From MFAQ01 sp964429015 (lineage in GTDB: Bacteria > Patescibacteriota > Microgenomatia > UBA1400 > MFAQ01), in contig CAYSAM010000003.1 in assembly GCA_964429015.1 (NCBI GenBank), positions 1 through 64,000 on the forward strand: a DNA stretch of 64,000 nucleotides, given 5' to 3'. The notes below the pieces were generated by a model that saw only the letters and a list, made by a program, of their open reading frames with translations, was not told where the DNA came from and made no database searches. Made by a program: the position numbers and the translations under genes. Within the stretch, counting starts at the first letter, position 1, and the number at the start of each line of letters is the position of its first letter. Below, piece by piece: positions 32,636 to 40,875 of the stretch.

Positions 32636-33771
32636 AAAAACTTTTTACCCTACTTTTTTTAATTGCATTCATTTTTGTTACAAAACCAGTTGAGGCTGTT
32701 TACTTTGGCTCTGGCGAAAAACTTTCTTTTCCCAAAACTCAAAAATTCAACGAAACAGTTTTTGTTGCTGCTTCCGACCTAAACTTCGAAGCCGACGTCA
32801 CTGGGGACCTTCTCTGTGCCGGTCAAAATATTACTATCTCCGGCAAAATTACCGGCGATATTCTCTGTGCAGGTCAAAATATTACTATCACAGGTACCGT
32901 CGACGGCAACGTCCGCGTAGTAGGCCAACAGGTTAATCTAAATGGTTCTGTATCACGCAACTTAAGTGTTGTTGCTCAAGTCCTAAAACTTTCTAGCAGC
33001 TCCAATATCAAAGGAGATATTTACTACGGAGTCCAAAGTGTTGATTTGCAAGGTGTTTTAGGTCGAGATCTGGCCGGCGGCTCAGAAAGCATCAATATTT
33101 CTGGGTCGCTATTAAGAAACGCCAAAATAGCCGCCAACAAAATAAATATTGACACCAATGCTAAATTGGGAGGAGATCTAGAATACTTTATCGAAAAAAC
33201 CGGTACTGCCAACCTCAACGAAAAAAGTATCAAGGGGAAAGTTACTCGCCACGAAGTCGAATTAAAGGAAAAAGATCAAATCAATAGTGGTATCAAAAAA
33301 GTTACGCCTGCAATTGTAGTTACTAAAACAGTCCTCTCAATCATATCCTCAATTTTGTTAGCTTGCATGCTTTTGTATTTTGTCCCTGCTAGAGTTTCTC
33401 AAGTCGTCACAGTTCAAAAATCTCATCCAGTTAAATCAGCCTTTGTTGGTTTGGCGGTTTTGGTTACCACGCCTTTAGCTATTATTATTTCTAGTATTTC
33501 TATAGTCGGTTTGGGATTAGCTGCTGTTATTTTACTTTTTTACATAATTAGTCTTATTCTTGCTTCTAGGTTTGTAGCTATTTATATCGGTGGTTTGTTA
33601 ATGGAAAAAATCACGGCAACTGGTAAGTCAGTGTATCTTAGCGCTGCACTAGGTTGTTTGGCTTTTGGCATAGTCGCTATTATCCCTGTAGTTGGACCAA
33701 TTGTTTCTTTCCTAATTTTTCTAATTGGGCTTGGATCAACTTTTCTCTCATACCTCCCCTCAGAAAAATAA
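32632..33771 (+). CDS. Bactofilin-like repeat protein with C-terminal membrane helices
   Basis: The 379-residue protein has a signal peptide (cleavage likely after VEA near residue 23), then about 150 residues of short beta-helix repeats with the polymer-forming bactofilin pattern (GDLLCAGQNITISGKITGDI, GTVDGNVRVVGQQVNLNGSV). It ends with four hydrophobic segments from about residue 225. A 51-base near-exact repeat (32810 and 32861) encodes two of the units. It is the third gene of the translationally coupled surface operon, overlapping the CapA gene by ATGA. The beta-helix probably lies outside the membrane. Confidence 0.85.
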   Translation: MKKLFTLLFLIAFIFVTKPVEAVYFGSGEKLSFPKTQKFNETVFVAASDLNFEADVTGDLLCAGQNITISGKITGDILCAGQNITITGTVDGNVRVVGQQVNLNGSVSRNLSVVAQVLKLSSSSNIKGDIYYGVQSVDLQGVLGRDLAGGSESINISGSLLRNAKIAANKINIDTNAKLGGDLEYFIEKTGTANLNEKSIKGKVTRHEVELKEKDQINSGIKKVTPAIVVTKTVLSIISSILLACMLLYFVPARVSQVVTVQKSHPVKSAFVGLAVLVTTPLAIIISSISIVGLGLAAVILLFYIISLILASRFVAIYIGGLLMEKITATGKSVYLSAALGCLAFGIVAIIPVVGPIVSFLIFLIGLGSTFLSYLPSEK

Positions 33772-33783
33772 CCAGGTTCAACC

Positions 33784-33883
33784 TGTCATGCCGGTCTTGA
33801 TGAGTTTGTCCCGAGTACCCCCTCGGGAGCATCCAGTCCACGTCATTGCGATGCACGACTTTAGGTCGGCCGCGGCAATCTAT
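33784..33883. repeat. Composite of two dispersed repeats
   Basis: 33784-33838 is a TGTCATGCCGG...GGCATCC-type element with an inner hairpin CCCGAG-taccc-CTCGGG, and 33841-33883 is a clean CGTCATTGCGA...CGCGGCAATCTATAAA copy with CGAC-ttta-GGTCG. They fill the 168-base gap before the SemiSWEET gene; no other gene is seen there. Confidence 0.8.
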
Positions 33884-33939
33884 AAAAATAAATTCCACTT
33901 TCCTGTTCAACCAAACATATCTCTTGCTACAATTATTTA

Positions 33940-34236
33940 ATGCCCATTCACCACTCACTTCACAAAATAAAAAAGACCCATACCGACTATCTAGATTCCA
34001 CCATGTCCGTCGTTGCTTTTATCAGTCCATTTGCAGTTACCCCTCAAATTCTCCAAATCTACCAAACCAAAGACGTCCAAGGAATATCACTTGTAACTTG
34101 GATTATTTCTATTCTTTCTTCTGTAATTTGGCTTGCTTATGGCTTACACCACAAAGATAAGCCAATAATCTTTAACTCAATCTTAGGAACTCTCTTCTGT
34201 TCTATGATTACTGTAGGAATATTAATATACAGATAA
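33940..34236 (+). CDS. SemiSWEET / PQ-loop family small transporter
   Basis: The 98-residue protein has a basic His-rich N terminus and three hydrophobic segments (about residues 21-36, 49-68 and 75-95). The PQ motif stands in VTPQILQIYQTKDVQGISL, the signature of the PQ-loop/SemiSWEET family, half-transporters that dimerise to move sugars down a gradient. The ATG at 33940 is used; a second one at 34003 would trim TM1. Confidence 0.85.
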   Translation: MPIHHSLHKIKKTHTDYLDSTMSVVAFISPFAVTPQILQIYQTKDVQGISLVTWIISILSSVIWLAYGLHHKDKPIIFNSILGTLFCSMITVGILIYR

Positions 34237-34261
34237 AAATATTGATACTCATCCTATATTG

Positions 34262-34332
34262 TCGGGGTACTCGGAATTGAACCGAGATCATGCGCACCCC
34301 ATGCGCACATACTGCCGTTATACTATACCCCG
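34262..34332 (-). tRNA. tRNA-Pro (GGG)
   Basis: On the minus strand the sequence folds into a full cloverleaf: acceptor CGGGGTA with TACCCCG, D arm GTAT/GTAT with an AACGGCA loop, anticodon stem TGCGC/GCGCA with loop ATGGGGT (anticodon GGG, G37 as expected for tRNA-Pro), and T arm CTCGG/CCGAG with TTCAATT. The discriminator base is A and CCA is not encoded. One nucleotide is missing from the variable loop. Confidence 0.95.
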
Positions 34333-34434
34333 TAGCTAACAGAGTTATTTTATCACGCATATAGAAACCTAACTTAATATTTTAATTTGACATGGGTACT
34401 TGCAAAAATAACCCGAAAGGATTAAATTGATTCT

Positions 34435-34461
34435 TGTAGGGGATGACTCCCACGTCAACCC
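34435..34461. repeat. Degenerate TGTAGGGG repeat upstream of recA
   Basis: TGTAGGGGATGAC..GTCAACCC matches the TGTAGGGGC-type family with a weaker stem. The rest of the 34333-34500 gap is A/T-rich; a TTGACA at 34387 has no good -10. Confidence 0.55.
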
Positions 34462-34500
34462 AAAAAATAAACAATAAAAATAAAAATTAACCAAAACAAA

Positions 34501-35559
34501 ATGGCCAAAAAATCAAAAAATGAAGAAGCAAAAGGTGTCCAAACTCACGTCGACAATAGCGCTCGTCTTACCGCAGTAAAAATCGCCATGCAACAAATCA
34601 CCAAACAATTTGGTGAAGGCGCCATCATGCACATGGACTCCGACAAAATCAACGACAAAATCCCCGTAATCTCTACTGGCTCCATAAGTTTAGATTTAGC
34701 TCTTGGTGTTGGTGGTTTCCCCAAAGGTCGCATTATCGAAGTCTACGGTCCAGAGGCTTCAGGTAAGACCACGGTTGCTCTCCACGTTGTTGCCGAAGCT
34801 CAAAAGCTTGGAGGTATCGCTGCCTTTATCGATGCAGAGCATGCTTTAGATCCAAGCCGTGCCAAATCTATTGGTATAAATTTAGAAGAACTCTTACTCT
34901 CCCAGCCAGACAATGGCGAACAGGCACTAGAGATTGCTGAAACTTTAATTCGTTCTGGCGGAGTCGATGTTGTTGTCATTGACTCAGTTGCCGCCCTAGT
35001 TCCCAAAGCTGAAATCGAAGGGGAAATGGGGGATGCTGCCATGGGTATGCAAGCGCGTCTTATGAGTCAGGCACTAAGAAAAATAACCGGTGCCATTTCC
35101 AAAAGTAAATGTATTGTTATTTTTACTAATCAACTAAGAGACAAAATTGGTGTCATGTTCGGTAATCCCGAGGTCACTACTGGTGGTAAAGCGCTAAAAT
35201 TCTATGCCTCCATCCGTATCGACATGCGTAAAATTGGCAACATCCAAGAGGGAGACGAAATTATTGGTTCACGTCATCGCGCTAAAATAGTCAAAAACAA
35301 AGTTGCTTCCCCTTTCAAATTAGCCGAGTTCGATGTTCTCAATGTTGGTGGCATTAGTAAGTTAGGAGATCTTCTAGACACCGCCATTGCCTACGGCGTC
35401 GTCGAAAAAGCCGGCTCCTTTATTAAATACGATGGCCAAACTCTGGCGCAAGGACGCGATGCCGCCAAAGCAGTTTTGTCTGGTCAGCCAGAAACTGTTG
35501 AGAAAATCAAAGAGCAAGTAATGGAAAAGGTCAATGCCGGAGTACAACCAGAAAAATAG
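34501..35559 (+). CDS. recA: RecA recombinase
   Basis: DNA-dependent ATPase for strand exchange. The 352-residue protein has the Walker A motif GPEASGKTT near residue 83, Walker B VVVIDSVAAL near 158, the L2 loop region around TNQLRDKIGVMFGNPEVTTGG, and no intein. It overlaps recX by 26 bases. Confidence 0.98.
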   Translation: MAKKSKNEEAKGVQTHVDNSARLTAVKIAMQQITKQFGEGAIMHMDSDKINDKIPVISTGSISLDLALGVGGFPKGRIIEVYGPEASGKTTVALHVVAEAQKLGGIAAFIDAEHALDPSRAKSIGINLEELLLSQPDNGEQALEIAETLIRSGGVDVVVIDSVAALVPKAEIEGEMGDAAMGMQARLMSQALRKITGAISKSKCIVIFTNQLRDKIGVMFGNPEVTTGGKALKFYASIRIDMRKIGNIQEGDEIIGSRHRAKIVKNKVASPFKLAEFDVLNVGGISKLGDLLDTAIAYGVVEKAGSFIKYDGQTLAQGRDAAKAVLSGQPETVEKIKEQVMEKVNAGVQPEK

Positions 35560-35968
35560 TGATATTCGGGCGGTACTTGTAAAGTATGCCGCCAACATTC
35601 TTAGTCGACGCCCATATTTTTATGGCCAAATTAAAAAAAAGCTAGAGGTGCGTTCTCAAAAATTAGGTTTCGAAGGTGTCAATGGTGTCATCGAAGGTAT
35701 CCTCAAAGACTTACAGGGTAGTGGCTATTTAGATGACTCTTATCTAGCAGAAAGCTTTGTTAGGCGTTGTCTTGGTAAAGGTCAGGGTCCAAAAATAATT
35801 AAATACAAGTTAGGTCAACTAGGGCTTAGCGTAGCTGCGATAACCAGCGCCTTATCTACTCCAGAGAACCATGACCTTCTAGAGCAAGCCAAAGCCAAAA
35901 TAGCCTCAAAATACTCTTCCTCCGATCCATACATTGTCAAAGCTAAGCTTTACCAGCGTGGTTTTTAG
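35534..35968 (+). CDS. recX: RecX-type regulator of RecA
   Basis: RecX binds RecA filaments and limits their activity. The 144-residue protein has three-helix repeats typical of the family: LSRRPYFYGQIKKKL, GYLDDSYLAESFVRRCLGKG and GPKIIKYKLGQLGLS. It starts inside recA, so the two are translationally coupled. Confidence 0.9.
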   Translation: MPEYNQKNSDIRAVLVKYAANILSRRPYFYGQIKKKLEVRSQKLGFEGVNGVIEGILKDLQGSGYLDDSYLAESFVRRCLGKGQGPKIIKYKLGQLGLSVAAITSALSTPENHDLLEQAKAKIASKYSSSDPYIVKAKLYQRGF

Positions 35969-36061
35969 TGTAAAATACATCTACTAGTCACACGATTTTA
36001 TCTTTACGCAATGAAAACTCTACTCCCCAAAAACTCCTCACTCCAAACATTTCTGTTGGAG
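35949..36061 (+). promoter_or_regulatory. Probable promoter and leader hairpin of rny
   Basis: TTTACC (35949) and TAAAAT (35971-35976) are 16 bases apart. Downstream, CTCCAA-(9)-TTGGAG at about 36041-36061 is followed by ATTTTT, which could be a leader terminator. A 22-codon frame from 36011 (MKTLLPKNSS...) lies over it, reminiscent of a leader peptide, but this is weak. Confidence 0.35.
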
Positions 36062-36115
36062 ATTTTTCGCGCACAATAAAGTCCAAAGACTAGGTTAATA
36101 TTTATCGCAAAACCT

Positions 36116-37702
36116 ATGTCACTTTTATCTATTTTTAAGTCTGGAATTTTCAAAAAATCAAAAGATTCTGTTGCAAATGTTGAAACTGTAAAGTCATCTC
36201 CTGTTGTAATTAAGTCAGAGGTCGCCTCTATCGCACCAAAAACGTCTACGATCAACGATCTACAAACTACAAACTCTGTCGACACCACCGCAATCATTGC
36301 CCAAGCTACCGCTACGGCTCATGCTCAAGCCAGAGAAATTATTATTTCCGCCAAAGATGAAGCCTTCAAAGTCAAAGATCAAGCTATAAAAGATGCTAGG
36401 TTGCAGCTCGAAGATATCGAAGTAAAAGTAAAGTCGCTAAACCAAAAACAGCAAGCTTTAGTCCAAGAAGAAAATAATCTTAAAAAAGACAGACAGCAAC
36501 TAGAGGTAACCCAAAAGCAAATCGAAGAAATAAAAGCCAAACTTCAAGACCATGCTGATCAAATGGTCAAAAAACTAGAAAAAGTTGCATCCCTAACCAC
36601 CGAACAAGCCAAAAAAGAACTTCTCGCTCAAGTTGAAAAACGCTCTTCCATGGAGATTGCCAGAGCAATCAAAGAAACAGAAGAAGTCGCCAGAGCCCAA
36701 GCCCAAGATAAGGCCAGAGAAATTCTCGTCGACTCTATGAGGTCAGGGGCTACTGATTATGTTGCAGAGTACACAATTTCTACAGTCCCAATTCCAGACG
36801 AAGAAACCAAAGGTAGAATAATTGGTAAAGATGGTAGAAACATTAGAATCTTCGAAAAAGTTTCTGGTTGCGACGTATCCATGGATGATTCACCAGACGA
36901 AGTAAAACTCAGTAGTTTTGATCCGGTCAGAAGAGAAATTGCCCGCCAAACCTTAATTCATTTAATTAAAGATGGTCGTATTCATCCTGCTCGTATCGAA
37001 GAATACTTCGAAAGATCAAAGAGAGATGTTGAGCAGATCATGTTTCAAGAAGGACAAAAGCTTTGTCACGCTGTTGGCGTCTACAATATGCACCGTGACA
37101 TTGTTGCCATGTTAGGACGATTCAAGTTCCGCACCTCATACGGCCAAAACATGATCAGTCACACACTGGAGGAAACCAGAATCGGTATCAAAATTGCTAG
37201 TGAAATTGGCGCCAATGTCGACATTGTTCGTATGGGCTGCTTGCTTCACGATATAGGTAAAATTATCGAAGGTGAAGGTAATCACATCGAACTAGGTGTT
37301 AATTATCTTAAAAAATACAATCTTCCCCAGCCCATCATTGACTGTGTAGCTCAACACCACGAAGATGAAGAATTTAGTTCTATAGAATCAGTCTTGGTTT
37401 ATATTTCTGATGCTATCTCTGGTTCTCGCCCCGGTGCTCGCCACGAAAATACCGAAGACTATGCTAAGAGAATAAAACAACTAGAAGAAGTAGCTCGCAA
37501 ACACCCAGAAGTCGAAGATGCTTACGCCATTTCCGCTGGTCGCGAAATTAGAGTCATCGTCAATCCTCACAAGGCAGGCGATGCTCAGCTAGTCATCTTG
37601 GCTCAAGCCATAAGAGACGAAATCAGAGACACTATGACCTTCCCTGGCACCGTCAAAGTAAACGTCATTCGCGAAACCCGCGCCTCCGAAATCGCCAGTT
37701 AA
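36116..37702 (+). CDS. rny: Ribonuclease Y without the usual membrane anchor
   Basis: Endoribonuclease that starts mRNA decay. The 528-residue protein has a long coiled coil (about residues 55-200), a KH domain (GRIIGKDGRNIR near 238) and an HD domain with HTLEE and LLHDIGK near 340-385. Typical RNase Y begins with a transmembrane helix; here the N terminus is a polar, Ser/Lys/Val-rich stretch with no hydrophobic segment, so it may be cytosolic. Its last eight residues (TRASEIAS) are repeated at the end of the next gene. Confidence 0.95.
   Translation: MSLLSIFKSGIFKKSKDSVANVETVKSSPVVIKSEVASIAPKTSTINDLQTTNSVDTTAIIAQATATAHAQAREIIISAKDEAFKVKDQAIKDARLQLEDIEVKVKSLNQKQQALVQEENNLKKDRQQLEVTQKQIEEIKAKLQDHADQMVKKLEKVASLTTEQAKKELLAQVEKRSSMEIARAIKETEEVARAQAQDKAREILVDSMRSGATDYVAEYTISTVPIPDEETKGRIIGKDGRNIRIFEKVSGCDVSMDDSPDEVKLSSFDPVRREIARQTLIHLIKDGRIHPARIEEYFERSKRDVEQIMFQEGQKLCHAVGVYNMHRDIVAMLGRFKFRTSYGQNMISHTLEETRIGIKIASEIGANVDIVRMGCLLHDIGKIIEGEGNHIELGVNYLKKYNLPQPIIDCVAQHHEDEEFSSIESVLVYISDAISGSRPGARHENTEDYAKRIKQLEEVARKHPEVEDAYAISAGREIRVIVNPHKAGDAQLVILAQAIRDEIRDTMTFPGTVKVNVIRETRASEIAS
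37674..37696 (+). repeat. 23-base direct repeat, end of rny
   Basis: AAACCCGCGCCTCCGAAATC plus GCC, identical to 38628-38650, at a distance of 954 bases. It encodes the C terminus of RNase Y. Confidence 0.95.
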
Positions 37703-37717
37703 TATTTAACTAAAAAA

Positions 37718-38656
37718 ATGACTATAATCACCGGTTGTGAAGGTCCAGATCTAGATGGTGTTGCCTGCATGATTGCCTATTCTGAGTTGTTAAATGCAAA
37801 GGGTATTCAGTCCAAGGCCAAATACTTTGGCAAACTCGATTTGGAAACCAATTTTGTCACCAAGTTCACTAATTATTTTCCGTTAGACGAAGGATCGTAT
37901 CTACATGACGCCGACTATGTTCTAGTCGATACTGCAAATCCAGACATAATTGATAAAAATATACCAATCGATCGGGTAATTTCAGTTTTCGATCATCGTC
38001 AACTTGTATTTACCAATAAATTCACCAATGCAGAATTACATATCGAACTGGTTGGTTCCTGCGCCACCTTAATTACCGAAGAGTTCCAAAAGGCAAAAGT
38101 AACCCCAAGCATTAACTCGGCGACTTACCTGTATTCTGCAATTGTTTTTAGTACTATAAACTTCAAAAATACGGTCACAACAGATAGAGATATCAAAGCA
38201 GCCGAATGGCTACTGTCTATTGCAAATACAAGCGAAAGCTTTGTTCGCGATTTATTTTCAGCAAAATCTCAAATATCTCCATCCAATCTTTATGAAATAT
38301 TGTCACAGGATTTTTCCATAAAAACTCTATCAGATCACAAAATCGGTATTGCTCAAATTGAAATGGTCAACATCAATCGTTTCTTGTCCGACCTCAAACA
38401 ACCTCTTAAAGAGGCACTCTCCAAACTAAAAACAGACAACAACTTGGAATATATCTTTTTCAATGGTATTGATGTCATTGACGGCTACAGTCTGTTCATA
38501 GTTATCGATTCGGCTTCGGCAGACATCTTCTCTTCGATACTCGGAATTTCCAGGTTCGAATACTCACATCAACATCCCTCCATCATCATGCGCAAACAAA
38601 TCTGGCCAAAAGTTGAAGAACATCTAAAAACCCGCGCCTCCGAAATCGCCTCATAA
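37718..38656 (+). CDS. DHH-family phosphoesterase
   Basis: The 312-residue protein has the DHH metal-binding motifs: GPDLDGVAC near residue 8, VLVDTANP near 68 and the FDHRQ signature near 91, as in family II pyrophosphatases and nanoRNases. A second, less conserved domain fills the C-terminal half. The exact substrate cannot be told. Its last eight residues (TRASEIAS) equal those of RNase Y, including 23 identical bases, and look like a relic of rny into which the gene was inserted. Confidence 0.88.
   Translation: MTIITGCEGPDLDGVACMIAYSELLNAKGIQSKAKYFGKLDLETNFVTKFTNYFPLDEGSYLHDADYVLVDTANPDIIDKNIPIDRVISVFDHRQLVFTNKFTNAELHIELVGSCATLITEEFQKAKVTPSINSATYLYSAIVFSTINFKNTVTTDRDIKAAEWLLSIANTSESFVRDLFSAKSQISPSNLYEILSQDFSIKTLSDHKIGIAQIEMVNINRFLSDLKQPLKEALSKLKTDNNLEYIFFNGIDVIDGYSLFIVIDSASADIFSSILGISRFEYSHQHPSIIMRKQIWPKVEEHLKTRASEIAS
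38628..38650 (+). repeat. 23-base direct repeat, end of the DHH gene
   Basis: Exact copy of 37674-37696. After it the final Ser codon differs (TCA instead of AGT), a synonymous change, and both end in TAA. Confidence 0.95.
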
Positions 38657-38668
38657 AAATGCATTGTT

Positions 38669-38729
38669 GGGGCGAGGTTCCTCTCGCCCCCGTCATTGCG
38701 AGTCACGGCTTCAGGTCGGCCACGGTGCT
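38669..38729. repeat. Two dispersed repeats after the DHH gene
   Basis: GGGGCGAG-gttcct-CTCGCCCC (38669-38690) belongs to the TGTAGGGGC-like class and abuts a CGTCATTGCGAG copy (38691-38729). Confidence 0.75.
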
Positions 38730-38778
38730 TCTCAGTAGGTTTCTGCCTTTAGCCCCTGACCTAGATCCGTGGTAAATG

Positions 38779-38816
38779 TCGAAATTAGTTTTTGTCGAAG
38801 ACAAAATAACTTTCGA
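38779..38816. terminator. Long hairpin between convergent genes
   Basis: CGAAATTAGTTTTTGTC pairs with GACAAAATAACTTTCG around a GAA loop with minor mismatches. It lies between the convergent DHH and VOC genes and could end transcription in both directions. Confidence 0.6.
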
Positions 38817-38864
38817 CCAATCTATACAAACTACACTAAGTGAAAATAGTACTTAGTCAAAAAT

Positions 38865-39344
38865 TTATTTTACTAGCGCTAGTAAGGCATTTATATCCAG
38901 TTGTTTAGAATCCATCTCAATCATGCCATCTGCATTTTTCACCCAAGTTTCTTCTGGTGTATCGCAGTACAGTTCAATACCAATGTTATCTGGGTCACGC
39001 AAATATATCGCCTCAGATACTCCATGGTTACTCGCTCCTTCAATCGGATATTTATTAACTACTAAACTTTTTAATACTTTGGCAAGTTCCAGTCTGCTTG
39101 GCAGTAAAATCGCAAAGTGATAAAGTCCTGCAAACCCCTGTGGTTGTGGTGGTATTCCCTCACCTTGCCACACATTCAAACCGATATGATGGTGATAACC
39201 ACCAGCAGATAAAAATACTGCCGACTTTCCATATTTATTTGTCACTTCAAAGCCCAAAATATCTCTATAAAACTGAAGTGACTTTTCCAGGTTAGAAACA
39301 GTTAGGTGGACATGACCTATTTTTGTTTTCGGACTTATTATCAT
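38865..39344 (-). CDS. VOC superfamily (glyoxalase/extradiol dioxygenase-like) protein
   Basis: The 159-residue protein starts KIGHVHLTVSNLEKSLQFYRDILG, the standard VOC opening, and has a His in the second half-repeat (YHFAILLPSR) and IGIELYCDTPEETW near the end with the metal-binding Glu. It resembles the first half of catechol-2,3-dioxygenase-like CatE proteins. The substrate is unknown. Transcribed opposite to its neighbours. Confidence 0.88.
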   Translation of the reverse strand: MIISPKTKIGHVHLTVSNLEKSLQFYRDILGFEVTNKYGKSAVFLSAGGYHHHIGLNVWQGEGIPPQPQGFAGLYHFAILLPSRLELAKVLKSLVVNKYPIEGASNHGVSEAIYLRDPDNIGIELYCDTPEETWVKNADGMIEMDSKQLDINALLALVK

Positions 39345-39371
39345 AATTTATTCTACGTTAGTCTAGTGTTC

Positions 39372-39400
39372 TTGAGTTTTTTACTTATAAGTGCTATTAT
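39372..39400 (+). promoter_or_regulatory. Promoter of hup-miaB-miaA
   Basis: TTGAGT (39372-39377) and TATTAT (39395-39400), 17-base spacing, 46 bases before the HU start. Confidence 0.65.
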
Positions 39401-39446
39401 CAACGCACATTATCATTGATACTGCCCAATAAATTAATAAAAAAAT

Positions 39447-39722
39447 ATGACAAAACAAACCCTTATCGGAATTGTTTCCAAAAAAGTTCACCTCACCAAA
39501 AAAGCTGTCAAAGAAACAGTCGATGTTTTTTTCGATGAATCTATAAAAGCACTTACCAAAGGTGAAAAGGTTGTAGTGTCTGGCTTTGGTACCTTTTATG
39601 TCAGCAAGGTAAACGATAAGCAAGTTGTTCCTTTTGGCAACGAATCCAAACGTCAAGTAGTCAAAGGTCACAAAGTCGTCAACTTCCACGTTGGCAAACC
39701 TCTCAAGAAAAAAGTTTCTTAA
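39447..39722 (+). CDS. hup: HU-family DNA-binding protein
   Basis: Nucleoid protein that bends DNA. The 91-residue protein has the dimerisation helices, then GEKVVVSGFGTFYV near residue 38 and a C-terminal strand rich in Lys. The beta-arm region lacks the full GRNPxTG motif, reading GNESKRQ instead. Its TAA overlaps the miaB ATG by one base (TAATG). Confidence 0.94.
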   Translation: MTKQTLIGIVSKKVHLTKKAVKETVDVFFDESIKALTKGEKVVVSGFGTFYVSKVNDKQVVPFGNESKRQVVKGHKVVNFHVGKPLKKKVS

Positions 39723-40873
39723 TGCCTTTAGTTTTTATCAAAACATTTGGCTGTCAAGCCAACAAATCAGACTCCGAAAGGGTTCTTGGAGACTATCTTG
39801 CTAGAGGTTTTCAGGAAACAGAAAATTGGAGAGAAGCGGAGGAAATTGTTATCAATACTTGTTCCGTAAGGCAATCCGCGGAGGATAGAGTTACAGGCTT
39901 TTTATTAAATGTCGAAAAATATTTTCAAGATCAAGGTTCAACTCGGCCAAAAATAATTCTTACTGGCTGCATGTTACATATCAAAGAGCAGGAGATAAAA
40001 ACTCTCCTACCTCAGGTCGACGAAGTTCTTCCTATAGGTGAAGTGGGTTTCAATCAAAAAGCTATAAGAAAAGATAAGCATCACGCTTGGATCCCAATCT
40101 CTAGTGGCTGCAACAGCTTTTGTACTTTTTGTATTGTTCCCTTTTCTCGCGGCCGCGAAAAATCTCGTTCTCTAGAAAGTATTCTGGAGGAGGTAACCAA
40201 TTTAGCCAGTGAGGGCTATAAACAAATCACCCTCCTAGGTCAAAACGTCAATTCCTGGGGACTAGAAAAAATTGGTATTTCTCTTCGTAAAATTTTCATG
40301 GAACAAGGAAACGTAACCGTAGATCAACTACCAAGCAATGCCTCCCAGTATCAAAGACCAGAGGGTATTCCTCCTTTTGTTCACTTACTCCAAGAAATAA
40401 GTAAAATTAACGGTATCGAAAAAATATCATTTTTTACCAGTAATCCATGGGATTTTTGGGATGAGCTAATAGAAGAAATAAAAAACAATCCCAAAATTGA
40501 TCGCTTTATTCACTTGCCAGTTCAATCTGGCAGCAACCGCATTCTAAAACAAATGAATAGGGGATACACTCGCGAGTCTTACCTTAGTATCGTTAACAAA
40601 ATAAAAAAAGAAATTCCCGAAGCTGTGTTAGGTACAGATATTATTGTAGGTTTCCCAGGAGAAACAGAAGAGGATTTTCAAGACACTGTAAATTTAGTAA
40701 AAGAAGTTGGCTACAAGGTAGCCTTTGTGGCACGCTATTCTCCTCGTCCAGGTACCGCCTCCCAACGGCTATTTCTAGATGATATACCTGCCGCCGAGAA
40801 AAAAAGGCGTTGGGAAATTCTCGATAAAATAGCCAACAAAGACACACTAAGAGAACGCCCTCATATTGCATAA
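39722..40873 (+). CDS. miaB: tRNA methylthiotransferase MiaB, lacking the TRAM domain
   Basis: Radical SAM enzyme that adds 2-methylthio to i6A37 of tRNA. The 383-residue protein has the N-terminal UPF0004 domain with TFGCQANKSDSE, NTCSVRQSAEDR and LTGCM (three cluster Cys), and the radical SAM core with SSGCNSFCTFCIVPFSRGRE. Family members are usually about 430-450 residues and end with a TRAM RNA-binding domain; this one stops shortly after the SAM barrel (IANKDTLRERPHIA), just before a dispersed repeat. miaA follows after 2 bases, a logical pathway pair. Confidence 0.94.
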   Translation: MPLVFIKTFGCQANKSDSERVLGDYLARGFQETENWREAEEIVINTCSVRQSAEDRVTGFLLNVEKYFQDQGSTRPKIILTGCMLHIKEQEIKTLLPQVDEVLPIGEVGFNQKAIRKDKHHAWIPISSGCNSFCTFCIVPFSRGREKSRSLESILEEVTNLASEGYKQITLLGQNVNSWGLEKIGISLRKIFMEQGNVTVDQLPSNASQYQRPEGIPPFVHLLQEISKINGIEKISFFTSNPWDFWDELIEEIKNNPKIDRFIHLPVQSGSNRILKQMNRGYTRESYLSIVNKIKKEIPEAVLGTDIIVGFPGETEEDFQDTVNLVKEVGYKVAFVARYSPRPGTASQRLFLDDIPAAEKKRRWEILDKIANKDTLRERPHIA

Positions 40874-40875
40874 AC

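Noticed and set aside
34387..34410. TTGACA as the recA promoter
   Set aside because: The only A/T-rich candidate -10 is 12 bases away, too close.
36011..36079. A 22-codon leader peptide before rny
   Set aside because: Too short and without supporting codon or SD signal; noted only with the hairpin.
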